Origin: Pararhizobium antarcticum
Lineage (GTDB): Bacteria; Pseudomonadota; Alphaproteobacteria; Rhizobiales; Rhizobiaceae
DNA length: 64,000 nt
Direction: 5' to 3'
Assembly (NCBI RefSeq): GCF_001885585.1
Contig: NZ_LSRP01000074.1
Span: 176,095-240,094, forward strand
Every line of letters starts with the position of its first letter. The first letter of the stretch is position 1. The position numbers and the translations under genes were made by a program. Shown piece after piece: positions 27,871 through 36,665 of the stretch. Below the pieces are notes generated by a model. It saw only the letters and a program-made list of their open reading frames with translations, had not been told where the DNA came from and did no database searches.

Positions 27871-28200
27871 ATGATCACCTGCTTCATCCGCTATGAAATC
27901 GACCCGTTCGCGCAGGAGGACTTCGCCACCTATGCCCGCAACTGGGGCGAGGCCATTCCGCGCAACGGTGCCGATCTGATCGGCTATTTTGCCCCGCACG
28001 AGGGCTCGTCGACCACGGCTTACGGCCTCTACAACATCGAAAACCTGGCAGCCTACGAGGTCTACCGGGCGCGGCTGAAGGCCGATCCGCTCGGCGCGGA
28101 AAACTTCCGCTTTGCACGGGAGAAGCGGTTCATCCTCAAGGAAGACCGGATTTTCCTGAAAAACGTCTCGGCGCCGCAGGCAAAGGGAGGGTCGCGATGA
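27871..28200 (+). CDS. NIPSNAP family protein
   Basis: A 109-residue small ferredoxin-like alpha/beta protein with the NIPSNAP pattern: MITCFIRYEIDPFAQEDFATYARNW at the start, then DLIGYFAPHEGSSTTAYGLY and the YEVYRARLKADP helix. Family members are of unknown or putative enzymatic role. The ATG at 27871 follows AAGGAGACCCCG, so the open frame back to 27166 (antisense to ArsR) is not used. It overlaps the next gene by 4 bases. Confidence 0.85.
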   Translation: MITCFIRYEIDPFAQEDFATYARNWGEAIPRNGADLIGYFAPHEGSSTTAYGLYNIENLAAYEVYRARLKADPLGAENFRFAREKRFILKEDRIFLKNVSAPQAKGGSR

Positions 28201-28562
28201 TCGCCGTGATCTTCGAAGTCACGCCGGTCTATGGCCGGCGCAACACCTATCTGCAGCTGGCGGCCCAGTTGCACGCGCACCTCGAGCGGATCGACGGCTT
28301 CCTGTCGATCGAGCGTTTCGAAAGCCTGAAATTGCCGGGCAAGATCCTGTCCCTGTCGTTCTGGCGCGACGAGGCGGCAATCGCCACATGGCGCAACGGT
28401 CCCGAACATCGGGCCGCACAGCTTGCCGGCCGCGACGGCACCTTTGCCGATTACCGCCTGCGCATTGCCGGCGTCATCCGCGACTATGGCCTGACGGAGC
28501 GCGACGAAGCCCCGCAGGACAGCCGGCAATTCCATGATGCAAGGGACGCAGACGCGCAGTGA
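28197..28562 (+). CDS. Antibiotic biosynthesis monooxygenase (ABM) family protein
   Basis: A 121-residue dimeric alpha/beta-barrel fold protein with the ABM pattern: IAVIFEVTPVYGRRNTYLQLAAQL, a FLSIERFESL strand, LSLSFWRDEAAIATWRNGPEHRAAQ. The substrate is unknown. It overlaps NIPSNAP by ATGA, so the two small barrel proteins are translationally coupled and probably act on the same compound, under the divergent ArsR regulator. Confidence 0.85.
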   Translation: MIAVIFEVTPVYGRRNTYLQLAAQLHAHLERIDGFLSIERFESLKLPGKILSLSFWRDEAAIATWRNGPEHRAAQLAGRDGTFADYRLRIAGVIRDYGLTERDEAPQDSRQFHDARDADAQ

Positions 28563-28603
28563 CAAGGGTTCGGCATCGAGCGTCATTGCGGAGCAGGCCC
28601 GGG

Positions 28604-28640
28604 TCATCTGCGGGAGACGACGTTTGTCTCCCGCAGATGA
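28604..28640. terminator. Bidirectional terminator hairpin
   Basis: Perfect 15-bp arms TCATCTGCGGGAGAC and GTCTCCCGCAGATGA around GACGTTT, placed between the convergent ABM gene and the VWA gene. It can terminate both transcripts. Confidence 0.8.
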
Positions 28641-28646
28641 GAACCC

Positions 28647-30311
28647 CTACTGCACCGCCACTTCCGTGCGTTCCGCCGCCTTGACGGCTGCCGGCATTTC
28701 CTTGGGCGCGAGATCGCTCTTGTAGCTGGCGCGCACGATATAATCGCCCGGCGGCAGGGTCTCGGTGTAGTCGACGGCATAGACGGTGACGATGACGGCC
28801 TGGTTGCCCTGGATGTCCTTCTTCGCGGAAAGGATCTCGATCTTGTCGGCGCCGGGCGCGGTGATCGCCAGCACGCCGCCATTCAGGTTGACGGTCACGT
28901 CCTTACGTTCGCCGGCCTTGATCGAGAACGGCGTCTCGCCCTGCACCTCGCCGAGCTTGGCGACCAGGATGAAGTCGCCGGTCGGCGTGTCCAGCTTCGT
29001 GCCCGTGCCATAGGTGCTGCCAAAACGCTGGCGCTCGCCGTTGATGTTCTTGGTTGCGGAGACGATTTCGAAGAAGACCGAGGAGGATTCCACCGCCAGT
29101 CCGCCGTCGGAATAGATCGCCTTGTTGTCGATGACGCCGGATCCGATGACCAGGTCGTGTTCGACGGTTTCGCCAGCCTTGACGGTGACGGCATCCTCTG
29201 TTGTCGCCGGACCGATGGTTCCTTTCAGGCTGACGCTGCCGGCCGACGCATAGAATTTTGCCGTTCCGTAAAAGGTCGTGGAATAGTCGCCGAAACCGAT
29301 CAGGACGGCGGCATTGTCATCGGCGGCCGTGTCCTGCGGGGTGCGCTTGGGCGTGATGATGACATAGCCTGCATCGAAGTTGACGAGCGGCTTGGCAGCC
29401 TCGCCATCCTTGATCTCGAAAGGCGCCCGGCGTTCGATCGAACCGTTCAGGATTGCCTCGGCGACGTATTGTCCCGCCGGATAGCTTGCCGAATAGGCGC
29501 CCTTGTATTCGAGTGCGATATAGTCACCTTCCGGCTCGCCGCTGGCACCGGCCTTGAAGATCTTCCACTGCACGTCGTTGATGTCGCCGAGCGACGGCCC
29601 GCCTTCCGACAGCGTGCTGTCGAAAAGGGCGTTATACTCGAGCTGGACCGGCTCGACGGTCTCGACCATCTCTGTCTGCGGCTTGACGACCGGCGGCGCA
29701 GCAACGGTTGCCGCAAGCGCTGCAACCAGCTGGCCGGCATCCGACGCCTGGAAATACTGGCCGCCAGTGCCTTCGGCCAGGCAGGCAACCTGCTTGCCTT
29801 CCTCTGCCGTCAGCCCGAAACCGACGACATGCGTGGTAAAGTCGACGCCCTTGCTCTCGAGCTCCCGTGCCAGCGCGCAGGGATCGGCCTCGCAGGTCTC
29901 CAGCCCGTCGGTCACCAGCACCACGGTGGCCTTCTCCTCGGTATATTTCAGCGCCTCCGCCGCCTCGCGCACGGCCTGCGTCAGCGGCGTCTTGCCCCGC
30001 GGCGTGATCGTGTTGACGAAATCGGCGATCTCTTTTTCGCTGCCGGCTGCAGCCGGCACGACAAGCTCGATATCCGAGCAGGAGCCCTTGTCGCGATGGC
30101 CGTAGACCATCAGTCCGAGCTCGGTTTCCTTCGGCACGGATTGCAGCACTGTCCCCAGTGTCTCGCGGGCAATCTCGATCTTCGAGCGCCCGTCGATCTG
30201 GCCCCACATCGAGCCGGAGGCGTCGAGCACGACGATGGTGCGCTCCGCAGCCTGGAGGGTGGTTGGAACAAGGATGGCAAGGCAAAGGGCAACAATGCTT
30301 GATAGTCGCAT
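28647..30311 (-). CDS. Secreted VWA-domain protein
   Basis: A 554-residue exported protein with signal peptide (SIVALCLAILVPTTLQAAE). A von Willebrand A domain covers about residues 22-210, with the MIDAS motif LDASGSMWGQ, then TPRGKTPLTQAV and VLVTDGLETCEADPC. The rest is beta-rich, with several repeated immunoglobulin-like segments of the form KAGETVEHDLVIGSG and IKAGERKDVTVNL. It resembles YfbK/VWA periplasmic proteins; it may bind a metal-dependent ligand. The ATG at 30311 follows GGGAGACTCTC. Confidence 0.85.
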   Translation of the reverse strand: MRLSSIVALCLAILVPTTLQAAERTIVVLDASGSMWGQIDGRSKIEIARETLGTVLQSVPKETELGLMVYGHRDKGSCSDIELVVPAAAGSEKEIADFVNTITPRGKTPLTQAVREAAEALKYTEEKATVVLVTDGLETCEADPCALARELESKGVDFTTHVVGFGLTAEEGKQVACLAEGTGGQYFQASDAGQLVAALAATVAAPPVVKPQTEMVETVEPVQLEYNALFDSTLSEGGPSLGDINDVQWKIFKAGASGEPEGDYIALEYKGAYSASYPAGQYVAEAILNGSIERRAPFEIKDGEAAKPLVNFDAGYVIITPKRTPQDTAADDNAAVLIGFGDYSTTFYGTAKFYASAGSVSLKGTIGPATTEDAVTVKAGETVEHDLVIGSGVIDNKAIYSDGGLAVESSSVFFEIVSATKNINGERQRFGSTYGTGTKLDTPTGDFILVAKLGEVQGETPFSIKAGERKDVTVNLNGGVLAITAPGADKIEILSAKKDIQGNQAVIVTVYAVDYTETLPPGDYIVRASYKSDLAPKEMPAAVKAAERTEVAVQ

Positions 30312-30478
30312 GAGAGTCTCCCGATCAAACCGCAGCGACGACAATTTTGCACACGCCGGGGGGCGCCGCAATTGCTACGGCAAACACAGTCGGGTTAACG
30401 GCGCAAAAGTCCGTTCTATTCGCCGCAAACCACGCAGACACGAGAATATTTCGATTTTTCGGCGGTGCTTTCAGGGTT

Positions 30479-30500
30479 TGGTAACCAAGTTCGGTAACCA
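30479..30500. promoter_or_regulatory. Direct repeat of GGTAACCA upstream of ccrM
   Basis: TGGTAACCA (30479-30487) and CGGTAACCA (30492-30500) repeat at a 13-bp interval, 46-67 bp before the ccrM ATG. GTAACCAT at 30494 resembles a CtrA half site (TTAACCAT) with one change. The spacing is not the canonical TTAA-N7-TTAA, so assignment to CtrA is tentative. Confidence 0.4.
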
Positions 30501-30503
30501 TAA

Positions 30504-31676
<1,173 letters not shown>

Positions 31677-31699
31677 CAGCACGATCTGTTTCCTGCTCT

Positions 31700-31736
31700 G
31701 AAACCACCCGCGCGATCGCCGCGCGGGTGGTTTCGT
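31700..31736 (+). terminator. Terminator of ccrM
   Basis: Perfect 15-bp arms GAAACCACCCGCGCG and CGCGCGGGTGGTTTC around ATCGC, 23 bp past the ccrM stop. Confidence 0.85.
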
Positions 31737-31883
31737 CATACTTCCAGCAAAAAACAACAACTATTCGTGGTTGATAAATTAGACTTTATAATTGCCGCAG
31801 ATGCGCGATGTTGAGGCCTGCTCTTTCGATTCGCGCGATGGTCCCGAGTAAGCCGAAGTTTCGTCCGGAGCTGAAGCACAACC

Positions 31884-31898
31884 GCTAAATGATTTAGC
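31884..31898. promoter_or_regulatory. Palindrome GCTAAATGATTTAGC before a small ORF
   Basis: Perfect 7-bp arms GCTAAAT and ATTTAGC with one central G. It ends directly against the AAAAGGGG ribosome site of the ORF at 31915. It is placed to act as an operator or to mask the ribosome site in RNA. No known regulator can be named. Confidence 0.45.
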
Positions 31899-31914
31899 AA
31901 AAGGGGACGGCGCC

Positions 31915-32103
31915 ATGAACCAGCGCGACGACATCAACACCTGGGCGATCTACCGGGCACAGGAAATTCTCGGCCGCGAGGGCATGGACCTCGCCAAATC
32001 CGCCCGCAGTTTCGACCACAAGGCGATCCGGGAAAACGGCATGCTGCTGGCGCGGGCGATTGCCGCTTCGCTGATCGAGGCATCCGCGACGATGCCGAAA
32101 TAA
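31915..32103 (+). CDS. Small hypothetical protein
   Basis: A 62-residue hydrophilic protein with an amphipathic helix (IYRAQEILGREGMDLAKSARSF and LLARAIAASLIEASATM). No signal peptide or membrane helix. AAAAGGGGACGGCGCC stands before its ATG. An AT-rich patch with a TATAAT element (31787-31792) lies ~125 bp upstream, and a GCTAAAT palindrome abuts its ribosome site. No family recognised. Confidence 0.55.
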   Translation: MNQRDDINTWAIYRAQEILGREGMDLAKSARSFDHKAIRENGMLLARAIAASLIEASATMPK

Positions 32104-32349
32104 TCGACAGGTCTGCCCGTTGCGGCGGGGATCAGACGCAACGGTCAGGATCCCGAAAGCATCGCTGTGCGCGTCGATGGCGCTGCACGGCACTTTCCGG
32201 CTGCGCGGGGGCATCATCGCGGGGCGGTGTCGATGCGCGCCGCTTGCCATTTTAGGTGAAACCGCCAGGCGATAGTCGCTCAAAAATTTTGCTCTGCGCC
32301 ACCGCTGAAATCGCCATGGGCGCTGTGGTCTTTTAGACCCTCTTAACCA

Positions 32350-32510
32350 TCCTCATCCTAAGATCAGTACAGGTCGGGCAGCCGTGATCAACCACGCAAG
32401 CGCTGCTGCAGACCGTCTCTCGGCCAGGAAATAATCCTTGTCCGTTTTCGTACCTTCAGTCCGGACAGGGACATGAGCGCCCGGGGTTTGCAAAAGCCCC
32501 GGGCGTCTAC
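32350..32510 (+). ncRNA. Candidate small RNA (unassigned) with 3' terminator
   Basis: In a 537-bp gap free of credible genes, two successive hairpins occur: CCTTGTCCG/CGGACAGGG (32436-32470, one G-T pair) and CGCCCGGGG/CCCCGGGCG (32478-32505). The second resembles an intrinsic terminator. No gene on the plus strand precedes or follows closely, so a free transcript is possible. A 16-codon GTG reading frame (32384-32434) lies inside. The 5' end is unknown; TTAACCAT (CtrA-like half site) is at 32343. Confidence 0.35.
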
Positions 32511-32583
32511 GTTTCGGCGCCGGTTTCAAGCGCCGTGCGGCACTGCCACCTCGGCTGGCGGACACTCAACGGGCCACAATCGA

Positions 32584-32612
32584 CAAAAGCCCGACGCTAG
32601 GGGCGCCGGGCT
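32584..32612 (-). terminator. Terminator of the RTX gene
   Basis: AAGCCCGACG and CGCCGGGCTT arms (one mismatch) around a short loop, followed on the minus strand by TTTTGTCG. It lies 29 bp beyond the RTX gene stop at 32641. Confidence 0.7.
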
Positions 32613-32640
32613 TCGGGTTGGTTCCGCTGTTCGCGAGATC

Positions 32641-33672
32641 TTAGAGAATGAAATCGTCGGCGCGCAGGCTGGAGACGTTGTTGACCTTGATCTGGAAGTC
32701 GGCAAATCCGTCGCCATCCATGTCACCGGAGACGATGCCGTTGCGGAAGTTGAGTTCACCTGCTTCGCCGCTGAAGCCACGATTGCCGATATAGTCGAAG
32801 CGCTGGTTGCCGCTCGCGGTCCAGTCGGCATCGACGCCGGAGATGTCGATGAGATCGAAGGCGGCGCGGCTGAAGTCGGTGATCACGTCGCGGCTGCTGC
32901 CGGGCACCGATTCCTTGTAGCTGTTGAAATCGAATGTGTCGGCGCCGCTGCCACCGGTCAGGTAGTCAAAGCCGGTGCCGCCCCGCAGAACGTCATTGCC
33001 CGAGCCGCCGAACAGGTCGTCCGCACCCCTGCCGCCGTCGAGCAGGTCGTTGCCGCCGAGACCGTAGAGGTCGTCATTGCCGCCCAGGCCCTTCAGCACG
33101 TTGTTTGTGCTCGAACCGGTGATCTTGTCGCTGGCCGAATCCGTGCCGATGGCGTTCTCGATGCTGACCAGGACTTCCGACCGGCCGCTGCCGGTGCTGG
33201 CAAACTTGCCGCCCAGATCGATCGTTACGCCGCGACCCTCAAGCGAGGAATCATCGCGGTTTTCGTAGCTGATCGTGTCGATGCCGGAGCCGCCATTGAA
33301 GTAGTTCTTGTAGCCGACGGAATAGAAGGTGTCGTTGCCGGCCTCGCCGAAATAGTCGCTGGCAAAGCTGTCGACATCGAAAACGTCCGATCCGTCGCCA
33401 CCGAAGACTTCGTCATAGTCGCTGGAATCGCCGGCCTTGATCGCCGCGAAATAGAGGTCGTTGCCGGTGCCGAGCCGGATCTCGTTGCCACCTTCGAAAT
33501 AATTGTAGACCGTGTCGTTGCCAGAGCCGGCGCTGACATAGTTGTTGCCGCCGTTGACGCCGATATTGTTCAGGTAAATCTTGTCGTTGCCGGCATAAGC
33601 GTAGATGTCCACGGCCGTATAACCGTCCTGGTAGATCTTGTCGCTGTAGTTGGTGCCCCGGAGGATTGCCAT
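32641..33672 (-). CDS. RTX-type calcium-binding repeat protein, probable type I secretion substrate
   Basis: A 343-residue acidic protein built of GGxGxDxUx nonapeptides, for example GGNDDLYGLGGNDLLDGGR and GGSGNDVLRGGTG, especially from about 190 to 260, binding Ca2+ as a parallel beta-roll. The N-terminal part has more irregular AGNDKIYLNN and GSGNDTVYN blocks. No N-terminal signal peptide; the C-terminus (RADDFIL) is the acidic-hydrophobic type used by type I exporters. No ABC exporter genes lie beside it. Possible adhesin or envelope protein; enzymatic domain not seen. Confidence 0.88.
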   Translation of the reverse strand: MAILRGTNYSDKIYQDGYTAVDIYAYAGNDKIYLNNIGVNGGNNYVSAGSGNDTVYNYFEGGNEIRLGTGNDLYFAAIKAGDSSDYDEVFGGDGSDVFDVDSFASDYFGEAGNDTFYSVGYKNYFNGGSGIDTISYENRDDSSLEGRGVTIDLGGKFASTGSGRSEVLVSIENAIGTDSASDKITGSSTNNVLKGLGGNDDLYGLGGNDLLDGGRGADDLFGGSGNDVLRGGTGFDYLTGGSGADTFDFNSYKESVPGSSRDVITDFSRAAFDLIDISGVDADWTASGNQRFDYIGNRGFSGEAGELNFRNGIVSGDMDGDGFADFQIKVNNVSSLRADDFIL

Positions 33673-33771
33673 GGACGCGGCCTTTCGATGTGGTGTTGAA
33701 CTGTCAGGCCGAGAATGCCTACATCAAGGTGAATGATGGCTGAACCAATTGCGGCGTTTTCGTGATATGTT

Positions 33772-34155
33772 TCAGGCGCTTTCATAGTCGGTAACATCGA
33801 CCTTCAGGATCCGGCCTTCGGCATCGAAGGTGACGGTTTCCTCGCCGTCGCGCACCAGTGGTTCGCCGGTGGTGGCGCTGGTCGCCTTCAGGTGCCAGAC
33901 CGAGCGGGCCACATTGGGCGAAACCGTTTCCACAAGGCTGTTGCGGGCCACCTGGTCGGGATATTCCTCGAAATAGCGCCGGAAACCGGCCATGATGGCC
34001 GTCTTTCCCTCGATCGCGCCGATCTTTCCGGAGGAATAGCTGGCCTCATCCGCAAAGAAGGCGTCGATCGTCTCGAAGTCGAGTGCGTTGATGGCTGCGT
34101 GAAAGCGGATCAGCCGCTCCCCAGGGTCGTATTGTATCAAGTCAGTCTCCGGCAT
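33772..34155 (-). CDS. SnoaL/NTF2-like protein
   Basis: A 127-residue protein of the NTF2-like fold: RFHAAINALDFETIDAFFADEASY helix-turn start, YSSGKIGAIEGKTAIMAGFRRYFE, and a C-terminal strand set with DGEETVTFDAEGRILKVDV. Enzymatic role or partner unknown. It is followed on the same strand by 3 bp and the HAD gene stop, so it is in a short leftward run with the HAD and mutY genes. Confidence 0.8.
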   Translation of the reverse strand: MPETDLIQYDPGERLIRFHAAINALDFETIDAFFADEASYSSGKIGAIEGKTAIMAGFRRYFEEYPDQVARNSLVETVSPNVARSVWHLKATSATTGEPLVRDGEETVTFDAEGRILKVDVTDYESA

Positions 34156-34158
34156 GGT

Positions 34159-34776
34159 TCAGTTCGCGATGCCATGGCGGGCAAGGTCCGCCTGCAGGGT
34201 CTGCGCATCGGTGAAATGCACCGCCTGCCATCCGGCGGCGCGGGCGCCCTCGACATTGGCCATGCTGTCGTCGATGAACAGCGTCGCACCGGGCTCGAGA
34301 TCGAAGGTCTGTGTGTGGAGCTTGTAGATCTGCGGGTCTGGCTTGATCAGGCCGACTTCGCCGGAAACCGTAACGCCGCGCGGCAGGGTCAGAAACGGAA
34401 ACAGCGTCTTTGCGTGGCGAAACGTGTCGGCGGCGAAATTGGTCAGCATGGTCACGTCGCGGCCCTTGGCGATCAGGCCCTCCATGATCGAGACGCTCTC
34501 GACATAGGCATGTGGCACCATTTCGTGCCAGTATTTCCGGAAGCCGCGGATCTGCTCTTCGCGTTCCGGGTGCTCGGCAATCAGAAGCGCCTCCGCATCG
34601 TTCCAGCTGCGGCCGCGGTCCTGCTCGATGTTCCAGTCATGGGTGCATACATTCGCGAAAAACCAGTCGCGCTCCGCATCATCAGGAATCAGCCGGGTGA
34701 AGGGCAGGTTGGGATCGTAATGAATCAGCACCCTGCCGATGTCGAAGACGATATGCCGAATGTTGCTGCTGTTCAT
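34159..34776 (-). CDS. HAD-IA family hydrolase
   Basis: A 205-residue HAD enzyme. Motif I is FDIGRVLIHYD, in which the second Asp position of the DxD pair is changed (D-I-G), as in the epoxide hydrolase/alpha-glucose phosphatase (YihX)-like group. Motif II LTNFAADTF, Lys in GLIKPDPQIY, motif IV LFIDDSMANVEGA. It overlaps mutY by 4 bases, so it is probably co-translated with it. Confidence 0.85.
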   Translation of the reverse strand: MNSSNIRHIVFDIGRVLIHYDPNLPFTRLIPDDAERDWFFANVCTHDWNIEQDRGRSWNDAEALLIAEHPEREEQIRGFRKYWHEMVPHAYVESVSIMEGLIAKGRDVTMLTNFAADTFRHAKTLFPFLTLPRGVTVSGEVGLIKPDPQIYKLHTQTFDLEPGATLFIDDSMANVEGARAAGWQAVHFTDAQTLQADLARHGIAN

Positions 34777-35909
34777 GCCCTGGTCTTCCTCATCTGTTTT
34801 TTTGGCGCTTCCGGCAGCCCGAAAGCCTGCGGGATCGCCTGTGCGATTGCCTTTTTCATGACCGTCGGCAGCGCCTGTCCGGCCAGGGTTTCAGCGGGCT
34901 CCCACCAGCCGTTTTCGCCCGTATTGCGAATGGGCGACGCACGCGCGATAATCGCGCTATAGACGGACAGGCGCAACTCAAAATGCGTGAACACATGGGT
35001 GATTGCCCCGCAGGGTTGCCAATCCGCAGCAAACGGACTTGCCTCGATCGACGTGTCGCCGTCGATCCGTGACGTCCACACTGTGCCCGGCACCTCCGTC
35101 ATGCCGCCGAGAAGCCCGGTTTCGGCGCGCTTGCGCAGGTACACGGCGCCGTCCGTATCCACGGCCACGAAGGCCGCCCCGAGACGCAAGGGCTTGTCCT
35201 TTTTTGCGGCCTTGCGCGGGAAGGTTTCGGGATCGGCGGTGTTCAGCGCGAGGCATTGGCCGTTCAGCGGACAGAGCGAACAGGCCGGCCGTTTCGGCGT
35301 GCAGATCGTCGCGCCAAGATCCATCATGCCCTGGGCGAAATCGCCGGGCCGATCCTTCGGCGTCATGGCGGCAACCAGCGCCCGCATCTGCGGCTTGGCG
35401 CCGGGCAGGGGCGTTTCGATCGCATTCAACCGCGAGATCACCCGCTCGACATTGCCGTCGAGTACGGCGCTCTGGCGGTTGAATGCGATGGCAGCGACAG
35501 CCGCCGCCGTATAGTCGCCGATGCCGGGCAGCGCCTTCAAGCCGTCTTCCGTATCGGGAAACACCCCTTGATGATCGCGGGCAACGGCTTCCGCGCATTT
35601 TTTCAGGTTGCGCGCCCGGGCGTAGTAGCCAAGCCCGGCCCAGGCCTTCATCACCTCTTCGGTGTCGGCTGTGGCCAGCGCGCCGACCGTCGGCCAGAGC
35701 CCGCGGAACTTCTCGAAATAGGCCTTCACCGCCTGCACGGTGGTCTGCTGCAGCATCACTTCAGACAGCCATATATGATAGGGGTCGGGCCGAACGCCAC
35801 GCGCCGCCATGGCGGGCGATATTCGCCACGGCAGATCGCGATGATGGCGATCGTACCAGGCAATCAGCAGGGCGGCGGCATCCGCCGCTGTCGAAGTCAT
35901 GGTCATCAT
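34773..35909 (-). CDS. mutY: A/G-specific adenine glycosylase
   Basis: Removes adenine mispaired with 8-oxoguanine. The 378-residue protein has the helix-hairpin-helix (LPGIGDYTAAAVAAIAF), the catalytic Glu in LSEVMLQQTTV and Asp in LDGNVERVISRL, the 4Fe-4S cluster CX6CX2CX5C (ICTPKRPACSLCPLNGQC), and a C-terminal NUDIX-like recognition domain (GLLGGMTEVPGT, AITHVFTHFELRL). Divergent from the DUF721 gene. Confidence 0.96.
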   Translation of the reverse strand: MMTMTSTAADAAALLIAWYDRHHRDLPWRISPAMAARGVRPDPYHIWLSEVMLQQTTVQAVKAYFEKFRGLWPTVGALATADTEEVMKAWAGLGYYARARNLKKCAEAVARDHQGVFPDTEDGLKALPGIGDYTAAAVAAIAFNRQSAVLDGNVERVISRLNAIETPLPGAKPQMRALVAAMTPKDRPGDFAQGMMDLGATICTPKRPACSLCPLNGQCLALNTADPETFPRKAAKKDKPLRLGAAFVAVDTDGAVYLRKRAETGLLGGMTEVPGTVWTSRIDGDTSIEASPFAADWQPCGAITHVFTHFELRLSVYSAIIARASPIRNTGENGWWEPAETLAGQALPTVMKKAIAQAIPQAFGLPEAPKKQMRKTRA

Positions 35910-36032
35910 TTGCCGGAGGGTTGGTTTTTATCCTATACTTGGCGAAGTGTTCGCTTCCCTTCAAGGCAAAAACCAGTCTTTGGGGCGCGGAGCCGGCCGT
36001 CAGCGCCGAAACCGGAACCGGAAGTCTTTCAC

Positions 36033-36539
36033 TTGAAGCAACCCTATACGCGCAGGGGCGTCGTCCAGATCAGCGAAGTCGCCAACCGCCTGATCGATCC
36101 GGTTCTCGCCAAGCGTGCCGGCATCAACACTTTGTTGCTCGGCGCGTGGGATGAAATCGCCGGCGAGGAATTTGCCGACTGCACCCGCCCCGAAAAGATC
36201 GCCTGGCAGCGGCGGGCGTCCGAAAGCGGGCAGGACGGCGGCTACCTGCCGGGCGTCCTGACGATCGCCTGCGAGGGCGCGCGGGCGCTTTTCCTGACCC
36301 ATGCGCAGGGCGAACTGATCCAGCGGATCAACGGCTTTTTCGGTTTTGCGGCGATCAACCAGATCCGCATCGTGCAGAAGCCTGTCTCCGCCCCGCCCAA
36401 GGCCAACCGCAAGCCAAGGCCCCTGACCGGGGAACCGGCCCGTCGCCTCGATGCCATGATCGGCGATATCGAGAGCGAGGCGTTGAAAGCGGCCCTGACG
36501 CGGCTTGGCACGGCGGTGATGTCGAGGCGCAAAAAATGA
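36033..36539 (+). CDS. DUF721 (DciA-like) protein
   Basis: A 168-residue DUF721 protein. The N-terminal segment ANRLIDPVLAKRAGINTLLLGAWDEIAGEEFADCTRPEKI and the LTIACEGARALFLTHAQGELIQRIN helix are family hallmarks; some members (DciA) load replicative helicase, others are of unknown role. No ATG begins it; TTG at 36033 follows CCGGAAGTCTTTCAC (GGAAG ribosome site) and yields the expected start. The longer open frame back to 35256 lies antisense to mutY. A hairpin includes its stop codon. Confidence 0.8.
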   Translation: MKQPYTRRGVVQISEVANRLIDPVLAKRAGINTLLLGAWDEIAGEEFADCTRPEKIAWQRRASESGQDGGYLPGVLTIACEGARALFLTHAQGELIQRINGFFGFAAINQIRIVQKPVSAPPKANRKPRPLTGEPARRLDAMIGDIESEALKAALTRLGTAVMSRRKK

Positions 36540-36567
36540 CCGCGATCATCAAGCGGTCACAATTGTT
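36537..36567 (+). terminator. Hairpin at the DUF721 stop
   Basis: TGACCGC and GCGGTCA arms (36537-36543 and 36553-36559), the first beginning with the TGA stop codon itself, followed by CAATTGTTT. Moderate intrinsic terminator. Confidence 0.6.
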
Positions 36568-36665
36568 TGACCTGTTTGACCCGACTAACGCTTGTGACAG
36601 CCGGTAAGGCAAGTTATCGAAACTGCAAAGCAATACTCATTTCAGCCCTTGACCCAGGTGATACC

